Notes: generated from the letters alone by a model not told the origin. Positions 20,180-30,127 are shown, counted from the first letter of the stretch. The stretch: DNA of 64,000 nt from Macrostomum hystrix (GCA_950097015.1 CATNEN010000039.1:62001-126000), one strand, 5' to 3'. Numbers and translations are program-made.

Positions 20180-20507
20180 ACAAAAAAGCAGAAGCGGAAG
20201 CTTCAGACGCAGCCGGCGAGGGATGCCCTGGCTGCAAAGCGGAAGGTAAACCCGCAACTTAACTACGCGCTTTGTAGCTACGAGTTGTTTTCTGGCATTC
20301 TCGCAGGTCTCTGAGGGGCAACGCGTGCCTCGCGGAAAGTTCATACTTGTCACGCTCTCCGATTGGCTCAGGGTACCGGACATTTGAAAAAAACGCAAAA
20401 TGCAAACCCATTGGTCGTTATGAGTGATTCAACCCGGCACCTGGAAACTGACATATTCAGTTTGTATTTTAACTATCAATTTTTATGAGCCAAACAAACC
20501 CTAATGA
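19431..20507. repeat. Composite module G, copy 2
   Basis: Nearly identical to copy 1 (16065-17157). CAGAGGCATTG is shortened to CAGGCATTG, and the CTG and GCC runs are shorter. The two-strand exon-like stretch is kept with all its splice signals. Confidence 0.9.
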
Positions 20508-20690
20508 ACTGCAAATATAATGGCTCTGCAAATATAATGGCTCTGCAAATATAATGGCTCTGCAAATATAATGGCTCTGCAAATATAATGGCTCTGCAAA
20601 TATAATGGCTCTGCAAATATAATGGCTCTGCAAATATAATGGCTCTGCAAATATAATGGCTCTGCAAATATAATGGCTCTGCAAATACTT
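20508..20690. repeat. 17-bp satellite, block 7
   Basis: About eleven units, ending at CAAATACTTATCCTATG, which is also the sequence just inside the KVEEL intron at 26278. Confidence 0.95.
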
Positions 20691-20762
20691 ATCCTATGTT
20701 ATTAGCAGGGGATCGTAGCCGTCGTCCGGATAGCGACCGGGACGTCGGGCGAGACCCCAGGG

Positions 20763-20920
20763 GCCAGCCCGCCGCCCGGTAGCCCCTGGGGTCTCACACA
20801 CACTGACTATTGCGGCGGCAACTTGGACATAATATTTCAGTATAACACTACTAATTATATATAAACATATGAGAGGTCAGTGTGTGTGAGACCCCAGGGG
20901 CTACCGGGCGGCGGGCTGGC
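20763..20920. repeat. 45-bp inverted repeat with 68-bp loop
   Basis: The left arm, 20763-20807, and right arm, 20876-20920, are perfect reverse complements, so the stretch could extrude as a long hairpin. The left side is extended by a second, shorter palindrome, GAGACCCCAGGGGC ... GCCCCTGGGGTCTC. The structure is kept at 19.0 and 41.4 kb, and one arm is kept at 37.93-38.02 kb. Confidence 0.92.
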
Positions 20921-20925
20921 TATGA

Positions 20926-21015
20926 CTGTGCTGGCTGTGCTGCTGTTCTGCTGTTCTGCTGTGCTGCTGTTCTGCTGTGCTGCTGTGCTGCTGTTCTGCT
21001 GTGCTGCTGTTGTCG
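20926..21015. repeat. TGCTG/TTCTG microsatellite
   Basis: Shorter allele of the 19.2-kb copy, with the same flanks on both sides. Confidence 0.93.
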
Positions 21016-21133
21016 GCCAAGGCGGTTGGCTGCCAGGACCGCACAGGGCCGACCAGGTAGATTGAGCACACAGAACAAAAGAAAAACTAGCTTATTTAAA
21101 GTAACTGCAGCTAGTAACACTGAGCGGTTTGAG

Positions 21134-21310
21134 TAAAAACGCAAAAAACTAGCACAGATACATAAAAAATAATGCAAATGGGAAAATGCAACACAGCTAA
21201 TAAACGCACTTATTTTTGTAGACGTCGGGCTCACCAATAAGGCGGAAGGCCTTTTGTTTACGAAGTTGGAGTGGCAGCGAAGTTAGTGTGCTGCATGGCA
21301 CGTATAACCT
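21134..21310. repeat. Partial module G
   Basis: Only the first part of the module is present, including the minus-strand ORF end with AFRLIGEPDVYKNKC. It stops at GGCACGTATAACC and is replaced by the protein fragment that follows. Confidence 0.85.
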
Positions 21311-21595
21311 TGCCGAACAGACTGACACCTACAACATCTTTTGCATTCCCAACCTGACGAACCCGGAACGTGTGAATAAAGCATACATCTCAATTTCTAA
21401 GGCGATGCAGATGCAGAGAAAGCAAGTTTTTTTGAGTCATTTGCAAAGTATGCCGTCCATAATTCGGACATGGAGATCGACAACTGCGCTAGAAAGTTCA
21501 TAGAGAGTTTCAGGACAACTAAGGAGTTTTGCATCCCTGAGTTAACTGATCGAATTGACTCGTCGAAAGACGTCATCTTCCTGCACACAGGCAGG
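21308..21595 (+). pseudogene. Unrecognised protein fragment
   Basis: The plus strand reads LAEQTDTYNIFCIPNLTNPE, RVNKAYISISK. After a one- or two-base frame change near 21404 it continues EKASFFESFAKYAVHNSDM, EIDNCARKFIESFRTTKEF, CIPELTDRIDSSKDVIFL. The regular mix of residues in both halves looks like real coding sequence. It ends where the GAAGAC satellite begins. I find no second copy in the window and no family match I trust. Confidence 0.45.
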
Positions 21596-21685
21596 CATAC
21601 ATACACAGAAGACTCACCGTCTTCTTCCTTCACACACAGGCATATATATATATATATATACAGAAGACTCACGGTCTTCTGTCTG
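21590..21685. repeat. GAAGAC satellite, two units
   Basis: Two units of the 49-51-bp repeat around a TATATA run. They are followed by an inverted KVEEL scrap (21692-21745, TTTACCCAGATGGCAAATTT). Confidence 0.9.
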
Positions 21686-21772
21686 ATGATTTCACTTGCA
21701 TGTTTACCCAGATGGCAAATTTGCCAACTGGGCAAACAAATTGGGCCCCATTTGTTTAAATTAACACAAGCT

Positions 21773-21890
21773 TAAATTCTGAGAGCTTAAATGCTGAGAG
21801 CTTAAATGCTGAGAGCTTAAATGCTGAGAGCTTAAATGCTGAGAGCTTAAATGCTGAGAGCTTAAATGCTGACAGCTTAAATGCAACTGA
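21773..21890. repeat. 15-bp tandem repeat
   Basis: About seven copies of GCTGAGAGCTTAAAT, one with GACAG for GAGAG. It is present only here. Confidence 0.95.
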
Positions 21891-21964
21891 CACATCTCCA
21901 TAGACCAGACTCACCTAAGCCCCTGAGCGCGATGAGAGACGAATGTACTCCGCTTAATCTATGA

Positions 21965-22310
21965 TACTGGTCATTCTCTCGCTCATTCTCTCGCTACTGT
22001 AACTCGCTCATTCTCTCGCTACTGTAACTCGCTCATTCTCTCGCTACTGTAACTCGCTCATTCTCTCGCTACTGTAACTCGCTCATTCTCTCGCTACTGT
22101 AACTCGCTCATTCTCTCGCTCATTCTCTCGCTACTGTAACTCGCTCATTCTCTCGCTACTGTAACTCGCTCATTCTCTCGCTACTGTAACTCGCTCATTC
22201 TCTCGCTACTGTAACTCGCTCATTCTCTCGCTACTGTAACTCGCTCATTCTCTCGCTCATTCTCTCGCTCATTCTCTCGCTACTGTAACTCGCTCATTCT
22301 CTCGCTCATA
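21965..22310. repeat. 25-bp tandem repeat
   Basis: Units of ACTGTAACTCGCTCATTCTC plus TCGCT, with some 11-bp CATTCTCTCGCT partial units. It is the only block of this satellite in the window. Confidence 0.95.
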
Positions 22311-22848
22311 TATATACACAGAAGACTCACGGTCTTCTTCCTTCACACACAGGCATATATACACAGAAGACTCACGGTCTTCTTCCTTCACACACAGGCA
22401 GGCATATATATACACAGAAGACTCACGGTCTTCTTCCTTCACACACAGGCAGGCATATATGTACACAGAAGACTCACGGTCTTCTTCCTTCACACACAGG
22501 CAGGCATATATGTACACAGAAGACTCACGGTCTTCTTCCTTCACACACAGGCAGGCATATATATACACAGAAGACTCACGGTCTTCTTCCTTCACACACA
22601 GGCAGGCATATATATACACAGAAGACTCACGGTCTTCTTCCTTCACACACAGGCAGGCATATATGTACACAGAAGACTCACGGTCTTCTTCCTTCACACA
22701 CAGGCAGGCATATATATACACAGAAGACTCACGGTCTTCTTCCTTCACACACAGGCAGGCATATATATACACAGAAGACTCACGGTCTTCTTCCTTCACA
22801 CACAGGCAGGCATAATATATACACAGAAGACTCACGGTCTTCACGAGG
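22310..22848. repeat. 51-bp tandem repeat (GAAGAC satellite)
   Basis: About ten units. Here most are 51 bp, a multiple of 3, so both strands stay open: minus ESSVYIYACLCVKEEDR and plus YIYTEDSRSSSFTHRQA. The repeat explains the long ORFs; nothing else supports a gene. Confidence 0.95.
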
Positions 22849-23402
22849 ATTCTGCGGGGATTCCCGCTTGAGAGATATTAAATATATTCTGTGGGGATTC
22901 CTGCTTGAGAGATATTAAATAGATTCCGTGGGGATTCCCGTATAAAAGATATTCAATAGATTCTGTGGGGATTCCCGTATAAAAGATATTCAATAGACTC
23001 TGTGGGGATTCCCGCTTGAGAGATATTAAATAGATTCTGCGGGGATTCACGCTTGAGAGATATTCAATAAATTCTGTGGGATTCCCGTATAACAGATATG
23101 CAATGGATTCTGTTTGGATTCCCGCTTGAGAGATATTAAATAGATTCTGCGGGGATTCCCGCTTGAGAGATATTAAATAGATTCTGTGGGGATTCCCGTA
23201 TTAGAGATATCAAATAGATTCCGTGGGGATTCCCGTATAACAGATATTCAATGGATTCTGTGGGGATTCCCGCTTAAGAGACATCAAATAGATTCCGTGG
23301 GGTTCACCGTATAAGAGATATTCAATAGATTCTGTGGCGATTCCCGCTTGAGAGATACCAAATAGATTCCGTGGGGTTCACCGTATAAGAGATATTCAAT
23401 AA
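22848..23402. repeat. 37-bp satellite, block 1
   Basis: Units alternate two kinds, ATTCCCGCTTGAGAGATATT and ATTCCCGTATAAAAGATATT, followed by AAATAGATTCTGTGGGG or CAATAGATTCCGTGGGG. The minus strand is free of stops in all frames and gives a 37-residue cycle with GIPTESIEYLLYGNPHGIYL. The plus strand has stops. Thirteen blocks of this satellite separate the gene fragments up to 35.7 kb. Confidence 0.96.
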
Positions 23403-23732
23403 AATAAGCGAAAAATATTGTACAAATATTTTCCATTTCCAAGTAATTGTCAATTAGCACTCTTTACTAAATAAAATAAAATTCCACTTTCCTCGGAATC
23501 ACGATGCCATCCCCCCACCGAATGCGGGGGGTCCCCGTACTATGACATTCTAAATTTATGAACATTATAAATTTGCGCATCATGGCAACGATGTTTTGGC
23601 CATATATTAAGACATAAATATATAAAAAGATATAAAAAAAATATATAGATATAATAAATGGTAATAAATAAATATATATAAAATAATAATATATATATAT
23701 AAATATCATTTCAGCGCTTGATATACGGGAAG
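23403..23732. repeat. Module B, copy 1
   Basis: About 330 bp: AAGCGAAAAATATTGTAC, a hairpin-forming CCCCCCACCGAATGCGGGGGG, the MMRK leader and an AT-rich run. It ends in AAATATCATTTCAG, a possible splice acceptor before CGCTTGATATACGGGAAG. Copies follow at 25213, 26842, 28473, 32502, 34204, 35664 and 38018. In this copy the exon start is joined to the satellite at AGATATT. Confidence 0.92.
23467..23583 (-). CDS. MMRK-leader ORF, 38 residues, module B version
   Basis: It reads MMRKFIMFINLECHSTGTPR then IRWGDGIVIPRKVEFYFI-stop. The first four codons and the whole leader equal those of the basic ORF at 18764-18865; the rest is different. The same ORF is found in other copies of module B. Translation is unproven. 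Confidence 0.35.
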   Translation of the reverse strand: MMRKFIMFINLECHSTGTPRIRWGDGIVIPRKVEFYFI

Positions 23733-23817
23733 ATATTAAATAGATTCTGTGGGTATTCCCGTATTAGAGATATCAAATAGATTCCGTGGGGATTCCCGTA
23801 TAACAGATATTCAATGG
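23733..23817. repeat. 37-bp satellite, block 2
   Basis: Just over two units between the LIYGK exon start and the NEDFSD fragment. Confidence 0.93.
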
Positions 23818-24585
23818 ACAAAATCGTAGCACCTTAGTTTTACAGCGTTTAGTATTTTGTGTTGCTGCGCCCGTAATCAATGGTTTATCATCGCAAATTC
23901 AGACCTCAATCCTGGGGACCGAAACGGAGATGCAAACTACGATTGCAAAATTACTATTGGCTGGCATTTCTGGAGTTGCAGTGGACACGACCCGACCACT
24001 TGTCCGATGTTTCATTAAAGCATCACTCTTCGTGCATTTGCTGCCATCTGGCCTTGGTTTCAAAGATATAAATTCTTTAGACTACGATGAAACTTCTCAG
24101 TTCTCAGCCTCTATGGCTCTGGCGACGATGCATCAGCTCTCACGTTTATTACCAGCAAATGAACAGTACAGCATGTCTCATTTAGTGAGCACAGTGTGCA
24201 CTATTTTCAATAACAATGAAGATTTTTCTGATGTGTTTGAGCGTGTTGCGTTTGCTCATATGCATCTCGTCTTCTTTCTGCTCTCTTGCGTTTCCCTCCG
24301 GTGCGGTGTTCAACAAGCAAGTGCTTCATGTATTTTCTTCAAAATACAATGAAATGCAGCACAAATCTATGCGGAATCAAATCCTTAGGTACTTTTCATT
24401 GCCGACCTTTATGCAGTGGAATTCATTCCCCAGCTGCCAGAAAGCGTCCTGCGACGAGTGCCGTCAGAATGACAATGCCACGAGATATTTGTGCAAGGCG
24501 CTCTGCATTAGAGACAAAGTCTACAAAGTGACTAAACTGGAACAGGAGACAAATGGCACTTGCAAAGACGTCCAGGCCAAACTAA
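23818..24585 (+). pseudogene. NEDFSD-family protein, longest copy
   Basis: I do not recognise this protein. The frame opens out of the satellite and reads STLVLQRLVFCVAAPVINGL, QTTIAKLLLAGISGVAVDTT, RPLVRCFIKASLFVHLLPSG. NEDFSDVFERVAFAHMHLVF, KQVLHVFSSKYNEMQHKSM, a Cys-rich part, NSFPSCQKASCDECRQ, and CKALCIRDK follow. A 2-bp loss in a CT run near 24287 breaks the frame. The copies at 30.6 and 33.3 kb are intact there but carry a 2-bp loss of their own upstream. Copies differ at synonymous sites (TTT/TTC Phe, GTG/GTT Val), which argues for past coding. No start codon or end is certain. Confidence 0.5.
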
Positions 24586-24672
24586 ATCCGCTGCGCCTCG
24601 CCGCTGCGCCTCGACTGGCTGCTGGTTTGCCTGCTGCGCCTCAAGCACGACCGGCTGCTGCTGCTGAGGGGC
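24583..24672 (-). pseudogene. Inverted KVEEL glutamine-rich scrap
   Basis: On the minus strand it reads PQQQQPVVLEAQQANQQPVE, AQR, matching the Q-rich part of 14175-14586. It is fused to the end of the NEDFSD fragment in all three of that family's copies. Confidence 0.8.
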
Positions 24673-25212
24673 GATTCCCGCTTGAGAGATATTAAATATA
24701 TTCTGTGGGGATTCCTGCTTGAGAGATATTAAATAGATTCCGTGGGGATTCCCGTATAAAAGATATTCAATAGATTCTGTGAGGATTCCCGTATAAAAGA
24801 TATTCAATAGACTCTGTGGGGATTCCCGCTTGAGAGATATTAAATAGATTCTGCGGGGATTCCCGCTTGAGAGATATTCAATAAATTCTGTGGGATTCCC
24901 GTATAACAGATATTCAATGGATTCTGTTTGGATTCCCGCTTGAGAGATATTAAATAGATTCTGCGGGGATTCCCGCTTGAGAGATATTAAATAGATTCTG
25001 TGGGGATTCCCGTATTAGAGATATCAAATAGATTCCGTGGGGATTCCCGTATAACAGATATTCAATGGATTCTGTGGGGATTCCCGCTTAAGAGACATCA
25101 AATAGATTCCGTGGGGTTCACCGTATAAGAGATATTCAATAGATTCTGTGGCGATTCCCGCTTGAGAGATACCAAATAGATTCCGTGGGGTTCACCGTAT
25201 AAGAGATATTCA
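24670..25212. repeat. 37-bp satellite, block 3
   Basis: Parallel in unit order to block 1, so this block and the following module B were duplicated together. Confidence 0.95.
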
Positions 25213-25542
25213 ATAAAATAAGCGAAAAATATTGTACAAATATTTTCCATTTCCAAGTAATTGTCAATTAGCACTCTTTACTAAATAAAATAAAATTCCA
25301 CTTTCCTCGGAATCACGATGCCATCCCCCCACCGAATGCGGGGGGTCCCCGTACTATGACATTCTAAATTTATGAACATTATAAATTTGCGCATCATGGC
25401 AACGATGTTTTGGCCATATATTAAGACATAAATATATAAAAAGATATAAATAATATATATATATAATAAATGGTAATAAATAAATATATATAAAATAATA
25501 ATATATATATATAAATATCATTTCAGCGCTTGATATACGGGA
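25213..25542. repeat. Module B, copy 2
   Basis: It starts the first of two complete 1,629-bp tandem units (25213-26841 and 26842-28470). The LIYGK exon start is again cut at AGATATT. Confidence 0.92.
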
Positions 25543-25958
25543 AGATATTAAATAGATTCTGTGGGTATTCCCGTATTAGAGATATCAAATAGATTCCGTG
25601 GGGATTCCCGTATAACAGATATTCAATGGATTCTGTGGGGATTCCCGCTTGAGAGATATTAAATAGATTCTGCGGGGATTCCCGCTTGAGAGATATTAAA
25701 TAGATTCTGTGGGGATTCTCGTATTAGAGATATCAAATAGATTCCGTGGGGATTCCCGTATAACAGATATTCAATGGATTCTGTAGGGATTCCCGCTTGA
25801 GAGATATTAAATAAATTCTGCGGGGATTCCCGCTTAAGAGACATCAAATAGATTCCGTGGGGTTCACCGTATAAGAGATATTCAATAGATTCTGTGGCGA
25901 TTCCCGCTTGAGAGATACCAAATAGATTCCGTGGGGTTCACCGTATAAGAGATATTCA
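25543..25958. repeat. 37-bp satellite, block 4
   Basis: About eleven units, ending in TTCAATAAAATAAGCG and a partial module B (to 26011). Confidence 0.95.
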
Positions 25959-26011
25959 ATAAAATAAGCGAAAAATATTGTACAAATATTTTCCATTTCC
26001 AAGTAATTGTC

Positions 26012-26041
26012 AAGCCATTATATTTGCAGAGCCATTATATA
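26012..26041. repeat. Inverted 17-bp satellite scrap
   Basis: GCCATTATATTTGCAGAGCC reads in the opposite orientation to all other 17-bp blocks. It lies directly before the KVEEL start codon. Confidence 0.85.
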
Positions 26042-26043
26042 AG

Positions 26044-26274
26044 ATGAAGGTGGAGGAGCTTTTACAGTGGGGCCCTGAAGGCATGGGAGCTCAAATAATT
26101 GAGCCGGCACCTGTCGGTGGACGTTTTGTTTGCCCAGTTGGCAAGTTTGCCATCTGGGTAAATATGCAAGTCACACCTGCACATTTGCGGGATAGACTGT
26201 GCCAATGCGTTCTGGGGGCGGGTCCGGCGAGAAGGCACGCCCCGCAGACTTACCAGTATTCTGGCGGTAACGCC
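26044..26274 (+). CDS. KVEEL-family exon 1 with start codon and splice donor
   Basis: The exon opens with ATG and reads MKVEELLQWGPEGMGAQII, EPAPVGGRFVCPVGKFAIW, VNMQVTPAHLRDRLCQC. It then diverges from the 14-kb copy to VLGAGPARRHAPQTYQYSGG, N, A. It is exactly 77 codons and ends at GCC|GTAAGTACT, a consensus donor. The second exon is proposed at 26420. The identical unit recurs 1,629 bp on. No function is assigned; a C-P-V-G core followed by an aromatic K-F-A-I-W is its most conserved part. Confidence 0.5.
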
Positions 26275-26419
26275 GTAAGTACTTATCCTATGTTATTATT
26301 TTCCTTCCCTGCCACTTGCTCTCGCTCTCTCGCTCTCTCGCTCTCGCTCGCACGCTCTTGCTCTCTCTCGCAACATCGTTTCTGGAGCTTTCGCCAACTT
26401 CGCCGCGGCCTATCCGCAG
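26275..26419 (+). other. Putative 145-bp intron of the KVEEL gene
   Basis: It begins GTAAGTAC, contains a CT-rich run (CGCTCTCTCGCTCTCTCGCT) and ends CCTATCCGCAG. Splicing would join exon 1 and exon 2 in phase 0. Splicing is inferred from sequence only. Confidence 0.4.
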
Positions 26420-26556
26420 TACTGCGAGTCCAGATGCCCGGCTGTCCTAGCCGGAGCTGATAGTGTCGATGGCGTCGGCCCGTGTAGTCAGCAGCAGCAG
26501 CAGCGACAGTTTCTAGTCGAGCTAAACTACGCCACGAATCAGGGACCGACTGAACT
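26420..26556 (+). CDS. Putative KVEEL exon 2
   Basis: The open frame reads YCESRCPAVLAGADSVDGVG, PCSQQQQQRQFLVELNYATN, QGPTEL. Glutamine richness matches the C-terminal part of the 14-kb copy in style, not in sequence. The exon is cut by the 37-bp satellite at GGGGATTCC. Confidence 0.4.
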
Positions 26557-26841
26557 GGGGATTCCTGCTTGAGAGATATTAAATAGATTCCGTGGGGATT
26601 CCCGTATAAAAGATATTCAATAGATTCTGTGGGGATTCCCGTATAGAAGATATTCAATGGATTCTGTGGGGATTCCCGCTTGAGAGATATTAAATAAATT
26701 CTGCGGGGATTCCCGCTTAAGAGACATCAAATAGATTCCGTGGGGTTCACCGTATAAGAGATATTCAATAGATTCTGTGGCGATTCCCGCTTGAGAGATA
26801 CCAAATAGATTCCGTGGGGTTCACCGTATAAGAGATATTCA
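26557..26841. repeat. 37-bp satellite, block 5
   Basis: About seven units, closing the first 1,629-bp unit. Confidence 0.95.
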
Positions 26842-27171
26842 ATAAAATAAGCGAAAAATATTGTACAAATATTTTCCATTTCCAAGTAATTGTCAATTAG
26901 CACTCTTTACTAAATAAAATAAAATTCCACTTTCCTCGGAATCACGATGCCATCCCCCCACCGAATGCGGGGGGTCCCCGTACTATGACATTCTAAATTT
27001 ATGAACATTATAAATTTGCGCATCATGGCAACGATGTTTTGGCCATATATTAAGACATAAATATATAAAAAGATATAAATAATATATATATATAATAAAT
27101 GGTAATAAATAAATATATATAAAATAATAATATATATATATAAATATCATTTCAGCGCTTGATATACGGGA
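26842..27171. repeat. Module B, copy 3
   Basis: Start of the second 1,629-bp unit; TTGTCAATTAG is at 25261, 26890 and 28519, two steps of 1,629. Confidence 0.92.
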
Positions 27172-27587
27172 AGATATTAAATAGATTCTGTGGGGATTCC
27201 CGTATTAGAGATATCAAATAGATTCCGTGGGGATTCCCGTATAACAGATATTCAATGGATTCTGTGGGGATTCCCGCTTGAGAGATATTAAATAGATTCT
27301 GCGGGGATTCCCGCTTGAGAGATATTAAATAGATTCTGTGGGGATTCTCGTATTAGAGATATCAAATAGATTCCGTGGGGATTCCCGTATAACAGATATT
27401 CAATGGATTCTGTAGGGATTCCCGCTTGAGAGATATTAAATAAATTCTGCGGGGATTCCCGCTTAAGAGACATCAAATAGATTCCGTGGGGTTCACCGTA
27501 TAAGAGATATTCAATAGATTCTGTGGCGATTCCCGCTTGAGAGATACCAAATAGATTCCGTGGGGTTCACCGTATAAGAGATATTCA
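27172..27587. repeat. 37-bp satellite, block 6
   Basis: Equal to block 4 except GTGGGGATT for GTGGGTATT in the first unit. Confidence 0.95.
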
Positions 27588-27672
27588 ATAAAATAAGCGA
27601 AAAATATTGTACAAATATTTTCCATTTCCAAGTAATTGTCAAGCCATTATATTTGCAGAGCCATTATATAAG

Positions 27673-27903
27673 ATGAAGGTGGAGGAGCTTTTACAGTGGG
27701 GCCCTGAAGGCATGGGAGCTCAAATAATTGAGCCGGCACCTGTCGGTGGACGTTTTGTTTGCCCAGTTGGCAAGTTTGCCATCTGGGTAAATATGCAAGT
27801 CACACCTGCACATTTGCGGGATAGACTGTGCCAATGCGTTCTGGGGGCGGGTCCGGCGAGAAGGCACGCCCCGCAGACTTACCAGTATTCTGGCGGTAAC
27901 GCC
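27673..27903 (+). CDS. KVEEL-family exon 1, tandem duplicate
   Basis: Same sequence as 26044-26274 as far as I can see, with the donor at 27904 and the putative second exon at 28049-28185. The duplication is recent. Confidence 0.5.
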
Positions 27904-28048
27904 GTAAGTACTTATCCTATGTTATTATTTTCCTTCCCTGCCACTTGCTCTCGCTCTCTCGCTCTCTCGCTCTCGCTCGCACGCTCTTGCTCTCTCTCGC
28001 AACATCGTTTCTGGAGCTTTCGCCAACTTCGCCGCGGCCTATCCGCAG

Positions 28049-28185
28049 TACTGCGAGTCCAGATGCCCGGCTGTCCTAGCCGGAGCTGATAGTGTCGATG
28101 GCGTCGGCCCGTGTAGTCAGCAGCAGCAGCAGCGACAGTTTCTAGTCGAGCTAAACTACGCCACGAATCAGGGACCGACTGAACT
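28049..28185 (+). CDS. Putative KVEEL exon 2, tandem duplicate
   Basis: Duplicate of 26420-26556, cut by the satellite at the same base. Confidence 0.4.
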
Positions 28186-28472
28186 GGGGATTCCTGCTTG
28201 AGAGATATTAAATAGATTCCGTGGGGATTCCCGTATAAAAGATATTCAATAGATTCTGTGGGGATTCCCGTATAGAAGATATTCAATGGATTCTGTGGGG
28301 ATTCCCGCTTGAGAGATATTAAATAAATTCTGCGGGGATTCCCGCTTAAGAGACATCAAATAGATTCCGTGGGGTTCACCGTATAAGAGATATTCAATAG
28401 ATTCTGTGGCGATTCCCGCTTGAGAGATACCAAATAGATTCCGTGGGGTTCACCGTATAAGAGATATTCAAT
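28186..28472. repeat. 37-bp satellite, block 7
   Basis: Duplicate of block 5. Confidence 0.95.
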
Positions 28473-28763
28473 AAAATAAGCGAAAAATATTGTACAAATA
28501 TTTTCCATTTCCAAGTAATTGTCAATTAGCACTCTTTACTAAATAAAATAAAATTCCACTTTCCTCGGAATCACGATGCCATCCCCCCACCGAATGCGGG
28601 GGGTCCCCGTACTATGACATTCTAAATTTATGAACATTATAAATTTGCGCATCATGGCAACGATGTTTTGGCCATATATTAAGACATAAATATATAAAAA
28701 GATATAAAAAATATATATATATATAATAAATGGTAATAAATAAATATATATAAAATAATAATA
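28473..28763. repeat. Module B, copy 4, interrupted by Helitrons
   Basis: It runs to AATAATA at 28763 and resumes with TATATATATAAATATC at 30128. The other copies have the two sides joined and so show the empty site. Confidence 0.9.
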
Positions 28764-29096
28764 TCTTAATATACTAAAAATGAAAATCTTGCTTGCTTGT
28801 ATGTTTGCAATCGACTAGCTCCCGAACGGCTTAACCGATTTTCACAATTCCTTCGCCAAAAGATCACAATTGGGCCGGAATCGGTACACGTAATTTTATT
28901 AAGCTTAATTCCATTGCAGAGGGGATTAAATATTCGAAAAACAGTTTTAAATAGGCTTTTCTAATGCATTCTTGTTTTCAGCTTGTGCACAGTATGGCCT
29001 CCGGTGCCAATTTTAATGATTGCATCAGAGCCAGTTTTGATAACGAACTGATAAGAACTCCAGTGAGGCTACCCAGAGGGTAGCGAAGGCAGCTAG
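28764..29096 (+). mobile_element. Non-autonomous Helitron, copy 1
   Basis: It starts TCTTAATATACTAAAAATG and ends with the hairpin GCTACCC-AGAG-GGGTAGC, then GAAGGCAGCTAG. TC at one end, a short hairpin and CTAG at the other, and insertion between A and T without target duplication are the marks of Helitrons. No Rep-helicase is present. Confidence 0.9.
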
Positions 29097-29107
29097 TCTT
29101 CTTCTAA

Positions 29108-29452
29108 TCTAATATACTAAAAATGAAAATCTTGTTTGTATGTTTGTATGTATGTATGTTTGCAATCGACTAGCTCCCGAACGGCTCAACCGATTTTCAC
29201 AATTCCTTCGCCAAAAGATCACAAATGGGCCCGAATCGGTACACGTATTTTTTTTTAAGCTTAATTCCATTGCGAAGGGGATTAAATATTCGAAAAACAG
29301 TTTTAAATAGGCTTTTCTAATGCATTCTTGTTTTCAGCTTGTGCACAGTGAGGCTCCAGTGCCAATTTTAATGATTGCATCAGAGCCAGTTTTGATAACG
29401 AACTGATAAGAACTCACAGGGAGGCTACCCAGAGGGTAGCGAAGGCAGCTAG
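29108..29452 (+). mobile_element. Non-autonomous Helitron, copy 2
   Basis: TCTAATATACT to CTAG. An 11-bp spacer, TCTTCTTCTAA, separates it from copy 1. It is almost identical to copy 3. Confidence 0.9.
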
Positions 29453-29797
29453 TCTAATATACTAAAAATGAAAATCTTGTTTGTATGTTTGTATGTATGT
29501 ATGTTTGCAATCGACTAGCTCCCGAACGGCTCAACCGATTTTCACAATTCCTTCGCCAAAAGATCACAAATGGGCCCGAATCGGTACACGTATTTTTTTT
29601 TAAGCTTAATTCCATTGCGAAGGGGATTAAATATTCGAAAAACAGTTTTAAATAGGCTTTTCTAATGCATTCTTGTTTTCAGCTTGTGCACAGTGAGGCT
29701 CCAGTGCCAATTTTAATGATTGCATCAGAGCCAGTTTTGATAACGAACTGATAAGAACTCACAGGGAGGCTACCCAGAGGGTAGCGAAGGCAGCTAG
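29453..29797 (+). mobile_element. Non-autonomous Helitron, copy 3
   Basis: It starts on the base right after the CTAG of copy 2, so the two are head to tail with no spacer. Confidence 0.9.
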
Positions 29798-30127
29798 TTA
29801 ATATACTAAAAATGAAAATCTTGCTTGCTTGTATGTTTGCAATCGACTAGCTCCCGAACGGCTCAACCGATTTTCGCAATTCCTTCGCCAAAAGATCACA
29901 AATGGGCCGGAATCGGTACACGTAATTTTATTAAGCTTAATTCCATTGGCAAGGGGATTAAATATTCGAAAAACAGTTTTAAATAGGCTTTTCTAATGCA
30001 TTCTTGTTTTCAGCTTGTGCACAGTGAGGCTCCAGTGCCAACTTTAATGATTGCATCAGAGCCAATTTTGATAAGGCACTGATAAGAACTCAAGGGAGGC
30101 TACCCAGAGGGTAGCGAAGGCAGCTAG
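29798..30127 (+). mobile_element. Non-autonomous Helitron, copy 4
   Basis: It begins TTAATATACT directly after the CTAG of copy 3 (TT in place of TC). It ends CAGCTAG before the T of the host module. It shares the TTGCTTGCTTG start of copy 1. Confidence 0.88.

Noticed and set aside
22269-22844. 191-residue ORF in the 51-bp repeat
   Set aside because: Pure tandem repeat, open on both strands because the unit is a multiple of three.
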